Shown: positions 29,314 through 37,851 of the stretch, piece by piece | Layout: the number at the start of each line of letters is the position of its first letter | Position numbering within the stretch: the first letter of the stretch is position 1 | Source of the DNA: a virus | Length of the DNA: 46,380 nucleotides | IMG/VR virus record: IMGVR_UViG_3300046777_001757 | Location: 1-46,380 of that record | Strand: one strand, 5' to 3' | Made by a program: the position numbers and the translations under genes | Notes under the pieces: model-generated | Database searches by the model: none | What the model was told of the DNA's origin: nothing | What the model saw: the letters and a program-made list of their open reading frames with translations, nothing else

Positions 29314-29505
29314 TTACTCAGCAGTTTCTTCTGCCACAACTTCGGGAGTAATGGCTTCTTCTTCGGATTCCGGTTCAAACTCCAGGGTATCAACCAGTTT
29401 GCCAATAAGTTCAGCGGCAAACGCAATAAGGTTGCCGTCACCCGTGGCACGTGCAGAACCAAAGGAGTTGATGGCAGAAACCAGTTGAGACTTTTTGCAG
29501 GCCAT
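29314..29505 (-). CDS. Hypothetical acidic protein
   Basis: A 63-residue product: MACKKSQLVSAINSFGSARA, then GNLIAFAAELIGKLVDTLEF and an acidic end EPESEEEAITPEVVAEE. One amphipathic helix and a long acidic tail. It sits between endolysin and the DUF7936-like gene, in a late - strand operon. Not recognised. Confidence 0.6.
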   Translation of the reverse strand: MACKKSQLVSAINSFGSARATGDGNLIAFAAELIGKLVDTLEFEPESEEEAITPEVVAEETAE

Positions 29506-29541
29506 GTCAGTCAGTTAGCTTACGTAAAGTATAGCAAATAA

Positions 29542-29865
29542 TCACCAGGGGATGCCAGCTGCTGATGTCGGGTTGAGCTTTTGTTGAATCTGGTTGTTCA
29601 AACTTTCTTCAATGGAAACAACTTGATCGACGCCAAGTGCTGCCAATAACCAGCCAACGACTTGCGATTTGGTCAGTTGATTGTACGGCGTAAAGGAACC
29701 GGAGGCTGGTTCACCTAACCCAATGCTGCCGTAAGCACTGGCTACTTCACCGCCTTCTTCCAAGGATGCAGTCCAGTGGATCGTGGAAACAGCACCGTCT
29801 GGGCATGTGTCTCCATCGGGAAGATGACGCTCAAGCTGTGCAATATCCCAGGTAACAGTAGACAT
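29542..29865 (-). CDS. DUF7936-like phage protein
   Basis: A 107-residue protein with the layout I associate with a conserved cyanophage family: an N-terminal strand region (TVTWDIAQLERHL, STIHWTASLEEGG), then SGSFTPYNQLTKSQVVGWLL and a C-terminal helix ALGVDQVVSIEESLNNQIQQ ending in AAGIPW. The family is linked to virion or tail genes by position; no biochemical role is known. The assignment is from memory of the pattern. Confidence 0.6.
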   Translation of the reverse strand: MSTVTWDIAQLERHLPDGDTCPDGAVSTIHWTASLEEGGEVASAYGSIGLGEPASGSFTPYNQLTKSQVVGWLLAALGVDQVVSIEESLNNQIQQKLNPTSAAGIPW

Positions 29866-29917
29866 GTTGATAAATGTTTTTCTTATTTTAACAGTTTGCT
29901 AGTTTAACCAACCTTAG

Positions 29918-30424
29918 TTAAAACCCAATCTCCAAGAATGAATGTCTTTCTGTTGACACAAACCCACTTCGTGCTTGCCTTACGGAAACCCAGTACGGCA
30001 GAATGCCAAACCTACGCCACATCCAGGCTCTCCATGTGTCGATTTTGATGTGTGTGGCGTCGGATGTTTTGTAGGCGTCACCATCTTGGTAGCTGTGGCC
30101 TTCAATGGGAACACGTCCGCCCCACACTTGCTCTGCAATAGCAAGCGCTCGTGGCATGTGGGAGGAATCAGTGACCACAAACAAACGCGTGATGCCAAGT
30201 CGACGCAACAACTTATAGGTATGAGTGAAGTTGGTGACGGTGTCCCAGGCCTGCATGTCGATTGTAATTCGACTGCGATCAATGCCGCTGGCATTGTAAT
30301 AACTGAGGCCATGGTCACCCCCTTCCGAGGAGATAACCACAGTTGCATTTGGATACTGCAGAGCAAGTTTAGCGGCCTTGGTTGCCCTGACCGGATTACC
30401 TCCCAAATGAAGAATAATATTCAT
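29918..30424 (-). CDS. DUF218/YdcF-SanA-like protein
   Basis: A 168-residue protein starting at MNIILHLGGNPVRATKAAKL; the longer frame upstream (30511) has no supporting similarity and overlaps the fibre gene. Motifs of the ElyC/SanA/YdcF family follow: ATVVISSEGGDHGLSYYNAS, DMQAWDTVTNFTHTYKLLRR (the conserved T-x-x-N) and FVVTDSSHMPRALAIAEQVW. Bacterial relatives act in envelope and undecaprenyl-linked sugar metabolism. It lies between two virion genes, so it may modify a surface polymer during adsorption or late infection; this is inference. Confidence 0.75.
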   Translation of the reverse strand: MNIILHLGGNPVRATKAAKLALQYPNATVVISSEGGDHGLSYYNASGIDRSRITIDMQAWDTVTNFTHTYKLLRRLGITRLFVVTDSSHMPRALAIAEQVWGGRVPIEGHSYQDGDAYKTSDATHIKIDTWRAWMWRRFGILPYWVSVRQARSGFVSTERHSFLEIGF

Positions 30425-30428
30425 GTGC

Positions 30429-32243
30429 TTACCAAGAAGAAAGGGCTGTACGTCGCCACGTATCTGTAGCAGTGCAGACGTAAATGTAGTTGGCATCCCA
30501 GCAGATTTCACCGGCGGTGCCAGTGGCGGTTGCTGATGCTGGAGTACGGGCAGTGCGCAGGCGAACGGTGTCAGAGTTTACATCTAATAGCGTGGAAGGA
30601 CTACTCGTCCCAATCCCCACGTTGCCGGAGTTGTCGATGCGGAGGCGTTCGGTGTTGTTTGTGGCAAAGCGCAGGTAACCATTGCGGGGATTCCATATCT
30701 CGCTATCAACGTTATTAGCGGCAGTTACATTTCCAATTGTCAGCGTTTCAGTGCCGTTATTTTGTAAACTTAATCCGCCAACAATTGATGAACCATCTCC
30801 GTTAATTGTTGTACGGTAAACAATACTTGGACTACTCGTCCCAATCCCCACGTTACCGGCTGGGCTTATACGCATTCTTTCCGTTGTTAAATCTCCCGAG
30901 GGAGCACCGGCTCCTCCAGGGGAAGTGGCAAAAGAAATAAAACTACTGTTGTTAAGAGCAAGATCAACAGTTGACATGTTGATCCGCGCCAAAACGTTAG
31001 CGGCTCCTCCCGTGGCAACTTGTAAGGCTTGCGATACTCCGTTGGCTTGCCCGCCGGTATAAGGTACGTTGTAAATTATGCCATTGGTGATACCGTTTGC
31101 TTTTGCGGCTACTATGAGTTGACCGGAGCTGTCGATGCGGAGGCGTTCGGTCGCAGGTGTACCACCAGGAGTGGTAGCAAAAGTCAAAGAAGAATCATTT
31201 GACCCGCCTGTATTTACTGCCCCGATCCAAGAATACCTGTTGTCGCTAACTAGATTTGTGTTTGGCGCAAAACCAAGGCGTACTTCTGTTCCGGCAGTAA
31301 GACTGCTGTTTTGAATAAATGCCCCAATTGTTGCAGCACCAGCTGACGTATTAACTGTATGCAAAATTGCCCCAGGACTACTAGTCCCAATCCCCACGCG
31401 CTGTGAGTTGTCTATCGTCAGTGCCCTTGTTAGTACATTACTAGTGTTAGCCGTGCTAAGAGCAAGCCATCCCCCGTTAAAGTTGATTGCTTGATCTTGT
31501 GCTTCAATGCGAGCTTTAGGTTGAGAACTCCACCCATAAAAATCAATGGTTGTAAGCTCAGGAGAAACCGCAGAGCCAGGTGTTGTGTTATTAATACGAA
31601 GTGATTGTCTACCCGCTCCTTCGATATGTAGCTTTTCTTGAGGACTCGAAGTCCCTATCCCCACGTTGCCAGCGCTGTCGATGCGGAGGCGTTCGGAGCC
31701 GTTAGTCTCCAATGCCAGCCCTGCGGTACCCCCCGCATTACCTATTGTTGTTAAATTGGAAGCAAACGTGAAGCGAAGAGTACTATTTACGCCATTGGAA
31801 GCTTGAAAAAAATTAACATTCCCCGGAGCCCCGAGGTCTAGCCTTGCTGTTGGACTACTCGTGCCAACCCCAAGTCTGCCCGTTGAATCAATAAAAATTC
31901 TTCCTGCGCCACCAGTACTAATACCTAAAAGGTCAGTACCAGCACCATATAAACCAGGTGCCACACTTGCGCCAACACCCACTTGAATACTTGGAGCACC
32001 AGCGCTTCCTGCTGGAACTTTAACAATTGCACCAGAGATTTGTGTGGTGTACACACCTGATGCAAAATTGGCAGTCGTACCTGTTACCGTTGGGGCTTGA
32101 ACAATTAAACCAAAGATGGTACCTGTTGCTGTTACGTTACCAGTGAAGGTAGGGTTTTGAACTAAGCCCGAGATTGAAACACTCTTATCTACGCCCGCAT
32201 CCGTAAACGTAATCGTATCAACCTTGATAGTACCGTACGGCAT
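30429..32243 (-). CDS. Repetitive tail fibre with GNVGIGTSSP repeats
   Basis: A 604-residue fibre. From about residue 125 on there are five copies of a motif of the type GNVGIGTSSPQEKL or GRLGVGTSSP, each commonly preceded by ERLRIDSAG or a variant; this alternation is characteristic of phage tail fibres and host-recognition proteins with triple-beta spiral folds. The N-terminal 100 residues (GTIKVDTITFTDAGVDKSVS) share the TVTG-type segments with the next fibre and may mediate attachment to it. The C-terminus ends EICWDANYIYVCTATDTWRR, a short head-like end; no chaperone domain is visible. It would contact the host cell. Confidence 0.85.
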   Translation of the reverse strand: MPYGTIKVDTITFTDAGVDKSVSISGLVQNPTFTGNVTATGTIFGLIVQAPTVTGTTANFASGVYTTQISGAIVKVPAGSAGAPSIQVGVGASVAPGLYGAGTDLLGISTGGAGRIFIDSTGRLGVGTSSPTARLDLGAPGNVNFFQASNGVNSTLRFTFASNLTTIGNAGGTAGLALETNGSERLRIDSAGNVGIGTSSPQEKLHIEGAGRQSLRINNTTPGSAVSPELTTIDFYGWSSQPKARIEAQDQAINFNGGWLALSTANTSNVLTRALTIDNSQRVGIGTSSPGAILHTVNTSAGAATIGAFIQNSSLTAGTEVRLGFAPNTNLVSDNRYSWIGAVNTGGSNDSSLTFATTPGGTPATERLRIDSSGQLIVAAKANGITNGIIYNVPYTGGQANGVSQALQVATGGAANVLARINMSTVDLALNNSSFISFATSPGGAGAPSGDLTTERMRISPAGNVGIGTSSPSIVYRTTINGDGSSIVGGLSLQNNGTETLTIGNVTAANNVDSEIWNPRNGYLRFATNNTERLRIDNSGNVGIGTSSPSTLLDVNSDTVRLRTARTPASATATGTAGEICWDANYIYVCTATDTWRRTALSSW

Positions 32244-32281
32244 TGTTGCTTACCTGTTTTTACTTATTTTAAGCCAAAAAA

Positions 32282-34558
32282 TTAAGGAAGGATGATTAAT
32301 GGTCCTTGAATTACAAAACCAGATGCACTACCAGAAACAACACCGGAGCAAACAATGGCTGGTGTTCCACCAGAAGGAGTTGTAACCCGAAGAATACTAC
32401 CGGTGATATTGGTGAATGCACCCGTAGCACCAGTCACTGTGGCACCAGAGACTTGTGTACTGAAGTTACCGTTGACAAAGTTGGCGGTAGTACCAGTGGT
32501 TGTTGTGCCGGTTAGTGATGTGAAGTTACCGCTGACAGCATTTGCAGTTGTGAAATTAGCCGTTGCTCCAGTAACGGTTGCACCTGAAACGACGGTGGTA
32601 AATACACCAGATGCAAAGTTGGCCGTAGTGCCGGTAACGGTTACGCCTGTTACAACAGTAAATGCACCGCTGATACCTGTGACAGTTGTGAACTGACCCG
32701 TATTACCGGTTACGGTTGCGCCAGAGACCCGTGTCGTGAATACGCCACTTGCAAAGTTAGCGGTTGTACCCGTGACAGTTACACCAGTAACAACAGTAAA
32801 TGCACCGCTTACGCCAGTGATTGTTGTACCTTGGATCGTTGTGCCGGTTACGGTAGCACCAGACAGTAACGTAGTGAATACGCCAGTGACACCAGTAATT
32901 GATTGGTAGTTACCAGTGGTTGCGTTAACGGTATTACCGGTAACCGTCGCACCAGAGACTACGGTTGTGAATACGCCAGATACAAAGTTGGCAGTAGTAC
33001 CGGTCGTTGTTGTCCCGGTTAATGACGTGAACGTACCGGTGACAGCAGTTGCAGTTGTGAATTGACCTGCAGTGCCGGTAACAGTGATGCCACTAATTGT
33101 TCCAGTGACACTAAGACCGGAAGCAATAAAGCCGGATCCAAGTGTTGTTGTATTACCAGAGAATGTAAGGTTGCCGCCAAACGTTTGGTTGGTTGCTGTC
33201 AAGTTCTGGAAAACACCACTTGTAAAGTTGGCGGTTGTACCAGTGACGGTCGTACCTGAAAGCTGAGTTGTGAATACGCCTGACGCAAAGTTAGCCGTTG
33301 TGCCGGTTATGGTCACACCCGTAAGAACAGTAAATGCTCCACTGACGCCAGTGACGGTCGTGAATTGAGCCGTGGTACCGGTTACGGTTGCGCCTGATAA
33401 CGATGTAGTAAAAACGCCTGTTACGCCGGTCAGTGATGTAAATGCACCACTAACACCTGTGATTGTTTGTCCTGTTAACGATGTAAATGCACCGCTGATG
33501 CCAGTGACGGTTGTAAATCGAGCCAGCGTACCTGTTGTAGTTACACCTGTAAGTGACGTAAAGTTCCCTGTGACAGCATTTGCGGTCGTAAATTGTCCCG
33601 TATTACCTGTAACGGTGGTACCAGAAACAGACGTTGTAAATACACCAGTAACACCAGTAAGCGACGTATATTGCCCCACATTTCCGGTAATCGTTGCACC
33701 CGACAACTGTGTTGTATAAACACCGGATACACCTGTTACAAATGTAAAGACGCCCGTTGCACCAGTAATTGTGTTGCCGCTGAGCGTACCAGTAACATTG
33801 ACGTTGCCCTGGAAAAGACCTGAGCTGACAAACGTACTGACGCCAGTGACCGTAAGTGTCGATTGGATGATTCCAGTGGCAGCTGTGAGTGTCTGGAAGT
33901 TACCTGTGGTGACGTTAGCGGTAATACCAGTGACAGTTGTGGCTTGAACTGTATTGCCTGTGATTGTGGCGCCGGATAACTGGGTGGTGAATACGCCAGA
34001 AACACCGGTGATGTTTGCACCAGAAATTGATTGGCCTGAGACCGTGGTAAATTGACCAACGTTGCCGGTAATTGTTGCGCCAGAGAGACTGGCCGTGAAA
34101 ACACCGGTCACACCAGTAAGGGACTGATAGTTACCCGTGGTTGCCTGGATGTTATTGCCGGTGATTGTGGCGCCAGATACTCTGTCCGTAAATCGTCCGG
34201 ACACAAAATTTGCCATGGAACCAGTGAAGGTCGTCCCACTGGTAGTACCGCTGACATTTAAATTGTTCTGGACAATAACACCGCTGAATGTTCCAAGGCC
34301 TGAACTTGTGACAGTGCTCAGGGTTGTTGTACCACTAACGGTTAAACCACCTTGAATTACAACATTGCCACTGATTGTTTCGCCAGTGACGTTTGCATAG
34401 TATTGATCTAGGTAGGTACGGAACTGACTGAAGGTAATTTTTTTGTTGCGCAGTACCGGGTCCACTTCAAAAACGTGGACCAGCGTCATGAGGTCTTCAT
34501 CAACAATCGCGGTGCCGTCAATCGACGGAAACTCGCTGATCCTTCTATTGGTGGCCAC
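32282..34558 (-). CDS. Long repetitive tail fibre with TVTG repeats
   Basis: A 758-residue fibre of extremely low complexity. After an N-terminal 55-residue non-repetitive attachment part (RRISEFPSIDGTAIVDEDL, then VLRNKKITFSQFRTYLDQYY), almost the whole chain consists of imperfect 20-25-residue repeats such as GATVTGTTANFASGVFTTQ and variants with TGVSGAFT and TVTGNTGQFTT. Glycine, threonine, serine and valine dominate. Such repeats form long trimeric beta-spiral shafts. A short C-terminal part (TPSGGTPAIVCSGVVSGSAS) lacks repeats. It pairs with the fibre encoded next to it. Variation in repeat number between strains is likely. Confidence 0.85.
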   Translation of the reverse strand: MATNRRISEFPSIDGTAIVDEDLMTLVHVFEVDPVLRNKKITFSQFRTYLDQYYANVTGETISGNVVIQGGLTVSGTTTLSTVTSSGLGTFSGVIVQNNLNVSGTTSGTTFTGSMANFVSGRFTDRVSGATITGNNIQATTGNYQSLTGVTGVFTASLSGATITGNVGQFTTVSGQSISGANITGVSGVFTTQLSGATITGNTVQATTVTGITANVTTGNFQTLTAATGIIQSTLTVTGVSTFVSSGLFQGNVNVTGTLSGNTITGATGVFTFVTGVSGVYTTQLSGATITGNVGQYTSLTGVTGVFTTSVSGTTVTGNTGQFTTANAVTGNFTSLTGVTTTGTLARFTTVTGISGAFTSLTGQTITGVSGAFTSLTGVTGVFTTSLSGATVTGTTAQFTTVTGVSGAFTVLTGVTITGTTANFASGVFTTQLSGTTVTGTTANFTSGVFQNLTATNQTFGGNLTFSGNTTTLGSGFIASGLSVTGTISGITVTGTAGQFTTATAVTGTFTSLTGTTTTGTTANFVSGVFTTVVSGATVTGNTVNATTGNYQSITGVTGVFTTLLSGATVTGTTIQGTTITGVSGAFTVVTGVTVTGTTANFASGVFTTRVSGATVTGNTGQFTTVTGISGAFTVVTGVTVTGTTANFASGVFTTVVSGATVTGATANFTTANAVSGNFTSLTGTTTTGTTANFVNGNFSTQVSGATVTGATGAFTNITGSILRVTTPSGGTPAIVCSGVVSGSASGFVIQGPLIILP
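32400..34360 (-). repeat. Tandem coding repeats of the TVTG fibre
   Basis: Imperfect units of roughly 60-75 bases, each encoding a T-V-T-G / A-N-F-x-S-G-V-F-T-T segment, repeated over nearly 2 kb. The repeats keep the reading frame and vary in sequence, so they are protein repeats and not a CRISPR array or a noncoding satellite. Confidence 0.85.
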
Positions 34559-34603
34559 CTACTTATACTGCGCAGTATTATACCTAATTATAGTTCTCTT
34601 TGC

Positions 34604-34918
34604 TCACTTAACCCTTACCTCAATCCTTGGCAGCAAGTTAGAAGCACCATGCCAAACAAATTGGATTCCTGTTACAATTCCACAAGAAATGAGGAATACA
34701 ACCAGTAATTCTGCAACGGTAAGGTTACGCCGAACATAAATCACTTGCGGTGGTTGCTGTTGAAGCTGGGCCAAAGATTCTCGCGCAGCTTGCCGTATGG
34801 CCTGTTCTTTTGCTCTTGCTTTCATTGCTGCAAGATTTTCAGGACTGATCTCATTCATGAAGTAGTCCTGACCAGTGGGTTGACCCGGAAACTGACTAGG
34901 GGGAATTTGTTCTTCCAT
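34604..34918 (-). CDS. Hypothetical membrane protein upstream of the fibres
   Basis: A 104-residue protein starting at 34918 (MEEQIPPSQFPGQPTGQDYF). The middle is helical and charged (MKARAKEQAIRQAARESLAQ), and near the C-terminus there is one membrane span, ELLVVFLISCGIVTGIQFVW, flanked by basic residues. It looks like a single-span inner-membrane protein; a role in lysis timing or virion assembly is possible. It is transcribed divergently from the helix-turn-helix gene at 34970. Confidence 0.65.
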   Translation of the reverse strand: MEEQIPPSQFPGQPTGQDYFMNEISPENLAAMKARAKEQAIRQAARESLAQLQQQPPQVIYVRRNLTVAELLVVFLISCGIVTGIQFVWHGASNLLPRIEVRVK

Positions 34919-34969
34919 GATGCAAAACCTTTTCACACACACTAGCATCTATAGAGAGGATTTGTCGCC

Positions 34970-35395
34970 ATGAACTACGGCTTACGAAAAGGCTTGGAGG
35001 ATATTGCCACCGAACTCAAGGGTATTCGCAACATCCTTTCGTCAATGTGGCACAGTCGTTACGGAGAAGATGAAACAAATATCTTGAATCCCCAGATTTA
35101 CGCAGATGAATACGTATCAACCGAGGAGTGTGCCAAGCGGTTGGGCGTATCCGATCAAACGATCAGAAATTGGATTTCTATTGGACGCAAGACTCCTGAT
35201 AAGGGTTGGGTAGAAGGTGTTCACTACGTCAATATTTCGCCAGATCCCAATCGCAAAGCGGTTATTCGCATCCCATGGAATCAGATGATCCACGCATTCT
35301 GCAAGAATCGCCAAAGTGATCTCTGGGATTTTATTGGCAACACCGGTGCACGGTCGACCAAATATAAAACAACCAACCCCGATCGTCTCGTATAA
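34970..35395 (+). CDS. Helix-turn-helix DNA-binding protein
   Basis: A 141-residue protein. Residues about 48-75 form an excisionase/MerR-type winged helix: VSTEECAKRLGVSDQTIRNW then ISIGRKTPDKGWVEGVHYV, with the wing and a basic end (RKAVIRIPWNQMIHAFCKNR). The N-terminal 45 residues form an extended helix (GLRKGLEDIATELKGIRNIL) that may mediate dimerisation. It is placed divergently from the late fibre operon, so it may regulate that promoter region. A GAGAGGA ribosome binding site lies upstream. Confidence 0.75.
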   Translation: MNYGLRKGLEDIATELKGIRNILSSMWHSRYGEDETNILNPQIYADEYVSTEECAKRLGVSDQTIRNWISIGRKTPDKGWVEGVHYVNISPDPNRKAVIRIPWNQMIHAFCKNRQSDLWDFIGNTGARSTKYKTTNPDRLV

Positions 35396-35862
35396 TGCCG
35401 CACAGATTTCACGGGATTGAAACTGAGGTTGTAACCCTGGTCAATTACAGGGAAGTATTGCCAGCATCACTGGCGGATCAAGTGGAGATGTTTTTACCAC
35501 CCGAAGGATCTTTCGATGACGGGTGCCTGCAAAGATACCTGGAAAACTTAAAAAATTATGAAGAAGAAGATGCGAACTTTGGTATGACACTTGCCAATCG
35601 TTTGCGTCTTGCGTTCCAGGACTTAACACCTGATACAATCTGCGGCAAATTCCCGCAAGCTGAATTGCCACTTAAACGACGGCTACGTTGTGTGGCAGAA
35701 TATCTGATCCGTTCAGGAGAATTTGAAAAACTAAAGGATGATACTGGACGCCTCGTAAAAAAACGCGGTATCCTGGGCAAGATGGTTGTCTTGTACAAAC
35801 CAACCAATAAACTACTGGAAGCACTAATCAAGCAGGGGTTGATCAAAAATGAGCCGTCGTGA
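35395..35862 (+). CDS. Hypothetical protein
   Basis: A 155-residue protein that starts on the last base of the previous gene's stop (TAATG). It has an N-terminal acidic, helical half (PASLADQVEMFLPPEGSFDD) and a basic C-terminal half with a winged-helix appearance (KRRLRCVAEYLIRSGEFEKL, RLVKKRGILGKMVVLYKPTN). A DNA-binding or regulatory role is possible but not shown. Confidence 0.6.
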   Translation: MPHRFHGIETEVVTLVNYREVLPASLADQVEMFLPPEGSFDDGCLQRYLENLKNYEEEDANFGMTLANRLRLAFQDLTPDTICGKFPQAELPLKRRLRCVAEYLIRSGEFEKLKDDTGRLVKKRGILGKMVVLYKPTNKLLEALIKQGLIKNEPS

Positions 35863-36235
35863 AAAGTTGATCGCATCGGTGATCGGTCCTGAGCTTGATC
35901 AAACGAAAGCCAAGATGCTTGATGCCACTATCAAGTTGATCCTTGGTGACATGGGGCAGCATTATTGCAAAATGTGGGAGCATGAAGGTCCAGGGGTAAT
36001 GGTGTTTCAACCCGACAACTCCGACCGTTCGATGTTCTTCATGACGCTAAAGGAGATGCACTCAGCGCAAGAGGAGTGTGAACGCGGTAATGATGGTGAT
36101 TTAGCTGAGACATTCAGGCGTATCCTAAATGCCGCACAAAAGATTGATCCAACGGAAAAAGCTGGTTACATCATCAATGATGCAGCGGGCATGCGTTATT
36201 TGGAAATCGACTACAACAAAGTATCGGAAGACTGA
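35849..36235 (+). CDS. Hypothetical protein
   Basis: A 128-residue protein, helical at the N-terminus (MSRREKLIASVIGPELDQTK) with a strand-rich middle (GPGVMVFQPDNSDRSMFFMT) and acidic C-terminus. It overlaps both neighbours (14 bases and one base), so it is part of the 34970-37442 operon. Not recognised. Confidence 0.6.
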   Translation: MSRREKLIASVIGPELDQTKAKMLDATIKLILGDMGQHYCKMWEHEGPGVMVFQPDNSDRSMFFMTLKEMHSAQEECERGNDGDLAETFRRILNAAQKIDPTEKAGYIINDAAGMRYLEIDYNKVSED

Positions 36236-36822
36236 TGGCAATTGAAAACATTAAAGCTCACGCAGAAGATCGTGAGTTAATCACAAGTTCTGACCTGGTT
36301 TCAGCAGCACACGCCCTGATGGAGGGCATTGACCTTGATGTTGCCAGCTCGGATTTTGCAAATGAATACGTCGATGCCAAGAAGTATTTCACTCCATCTG
36401 ACGATGGATTGAACTGCCAAACGTGGTACGGCAAGGTTTACGTCTTTCCTCCCAGTGGTGCATACTTCTGGGATAAAAAGAATGAACGTTGGAAGATGAC
36501 ACGGTCTTCTTCTCCAACTTTGACATCGTCACATGCGGTGTGGTTCCGAAAGCTGTACCGCAGCTGGTTAGCGAGAGAAGTAAGTCAGGGCTTGTACTTT
36601 ACCAACTGCCCGGACATGATTCGTTACGAGTTTAAGATCTTTGATTTTCCCATCTGCATCTTGCGGACGCCACCAACGTTAACAGTTCGCAAGAGCACAG
36701 GCGTTGGCGTGCATAAAACGTGCACCTCACTATTGGTGTACCTGCCCCCCATGGAAGATACGGGGAAAGCAATCGAACGTTTTAAGGATATTTACGAACC
36801 AAGGGGGCACATTCTCTGTTAA
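36235..36822 (+). CDS. Dam-like N6-adenine methyltransferase homologue with altered motif
   Basis: A 195-residue protein resembling phage DNA N-6-adenine methyltransferases: an N-terminal SSDLVSAAHALMEGIDLDV, then ASSDFANEYVDAKKYFTPSD and GLNCQTWYGKVYVFPPSGAY. In active family members the last segment reads N/D-P-P-Y/F followed by S or G. Here it is FPPS, which removes both the acidic or amide residue and the aromatic ring used for catalysis. The fold is therefore recognisable, but methyl transfer activity is doubtful. It may be a DNA-binding derivative. Confidence 0.6.
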   Translation: MAIENIKAHAEDRELITSSDLVSAAHALMEGIDLDVASSDFANEYVDAKKYFTPSDDGLNCQTWYGKVYVFPPSGAYFWDKKNERWKMTRSSSPTLTSSHAVWFRKLYRSWLAREVSQGLYFTNCPDMIRYEFKIFDFPICILRTPPTLTVRKSTGVGVHKTCTSLLVYLPPMEDTGKAIERFKDIYEPRGHILC

Positions 36823-36854
36823 TTTCTCTAGAGTGAAAAGGATTAAAAGGAATT

Positions 36855-37442
36855 ATGAGCATCCTTGCCGACTGGGAAATTCGTAAGCAGGCCCTTGAAC
36901 ATGGGATGATTGATCCATTTGTGGATCATTTAGTAAGCAAGGAGAATGGACGGAAGCTTCTCAGTTACGGCCTCAGTTCATACGGATATGACATTCGCCT
37001 GTCACCTAGTCAGTGCCTGATTTTTGGCCGTGTACAAGCTGGGGATTGTGACCCCAAGAATTTTGATCCCGACATTTTGAAGCCAGCGGATCTGCGGGAA
37101 GACGAACGTGGCCAATACTTCTTGCTGCCGCCGTACGGCTATTGCCTTGGCGTAGCGCATGAACGTCTGAGGCTCCCTAGCAACATTAGTGTTGTAGCTG
37201 TTGGTAAATCTACGTATGCACGGTCAGGAATCATGGTAAACATCACGCCTGCCGAAGCGGGATGGGAGGGTTACCTCACGCTTGAAATCAGTAACTGCAC
37301 TGGTTTGTTCAATCGCATTTATGCGAATGAGGGCATTACTCAGCTGTTGTTCCACACTGGCAACCGTTGTGCAGTTACTTACCAGGACCGGAAGGGCAAG
37401 TATCAAGACCAACCAAAGAACGTTGTGTTCTCCCAGGTTTAG
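36855..37442 (+). CDS. dcd: dCTP deaminase
   Basis: A 195-residue dCTP deaminase, which converts dCTP to dUTP and so feeds dUMP to ThyX. Family motifs: SYGYDIRLSPS near residue 42, VVAVGKSTYARSGIMVNIT near 113-131, and AEAGWEGYLTLEISNCTGLF, where E144 in LTLEIS corresponds to the catalytic glutamate. An AAAAGGAATT ribosome binding site precedes the ATG. Deamination to dUTP needs a dUTPase step, either from the host or from a bifunctional activity; the sequence does not decide this. It is the last gene of its operon and converges with a - strand gene. Confidence 0.93.
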   Translation: MSILADWEIRKQALEHGMIDPFVDHLVSKENGRKLLSYGLSSYGYDIRLSPSQCLIFGRVQAGDCDPKNFDPDILKPADLREDERGQYFLLPPYGYCLGVAHERLRLPSNISVVAVGKSTYARSGIMVNITPAEAGWEGYLTLEISNCTGLFNRIYANEGITQLLFHTGNRCAVTYQDRKGKYQDQPKNVVFSQV

Positions 37443-37810
37443 TATTGCTTACCAAAGCTTGATCCAGGTTTACGGGCGTAGCCGGTACTTCCGGCTCGTC
37501 CGATTGTATCCCCCATACTTGGCAGTGCAACACCGTCCATTGTTGCTTCTGTTCTTGGGGTTTTACCTCGGATTGTCGGTTCAGCAATACCTGCTCTTTG
37601 TCGGTATGCTCCAGCAGTTTTGGCTGCTCTAAAGAACTTACCAACGCGGTCTTGATTATCGTTTAACGATTCAACAGCTTGTCTTTCTTTTGACGGGAAA
37701 CGACGCAAATCTGTATCGTACGCCTGTTCAGGATTAAGGTCAGTAACCTCAGCCCCTGACGTACCAGCGTCAGCCGTTGGATCGTAATTGGGGTCAAAGA
37801 ATTTTGCCAT
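37439..37810 (-). CDS. Hypothetical, probable virion-related protein
   Basis: A 123-residue protein starting at MAKFFDPNYDPTADAGTSGA (upstream in-frame start rejected). It is polar and proline-, glycine- and arginine-rich, with low-complexity end GRAGSTGYARKPGSSFG, resembling small disordered virion or scaffold-like proteins. It converges with dcd, overlapping by four bases, and lies divergent to the + strand gene at 37852. Not recognised. Confidence 0.55.
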   Translation of the reverse strand: MAKFFDPNYDPTADAGTSGAEVTDLNPEQAYDTDLRRFPSKERQAVESLNDNQDRVGKFFRAAKTAGAYRQRAGIAEPTIRGKTPRTEATMDGVALPSMGDTIGRAGSTGYARKPGSSFGKQY

Positions 37811-37851
37811 AGTATCATTGTAGAAGCAATAAATCAACCAGGGTATTCGCC

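Noticed and set aside
32355-34355. Several + strand reading frames over the TVTG fibre
   Set aside because: They are shadows of the repeated - strand coding region; their products are repetitive PVTV strings without any family resemblance.
32282-34558. CRISPR-like repeat array
   Set aside because: Repeats are 60-75 bases, imperfect, keep one reading frame and code for TVTG protein repeats; there are no constant-length unique spacers.
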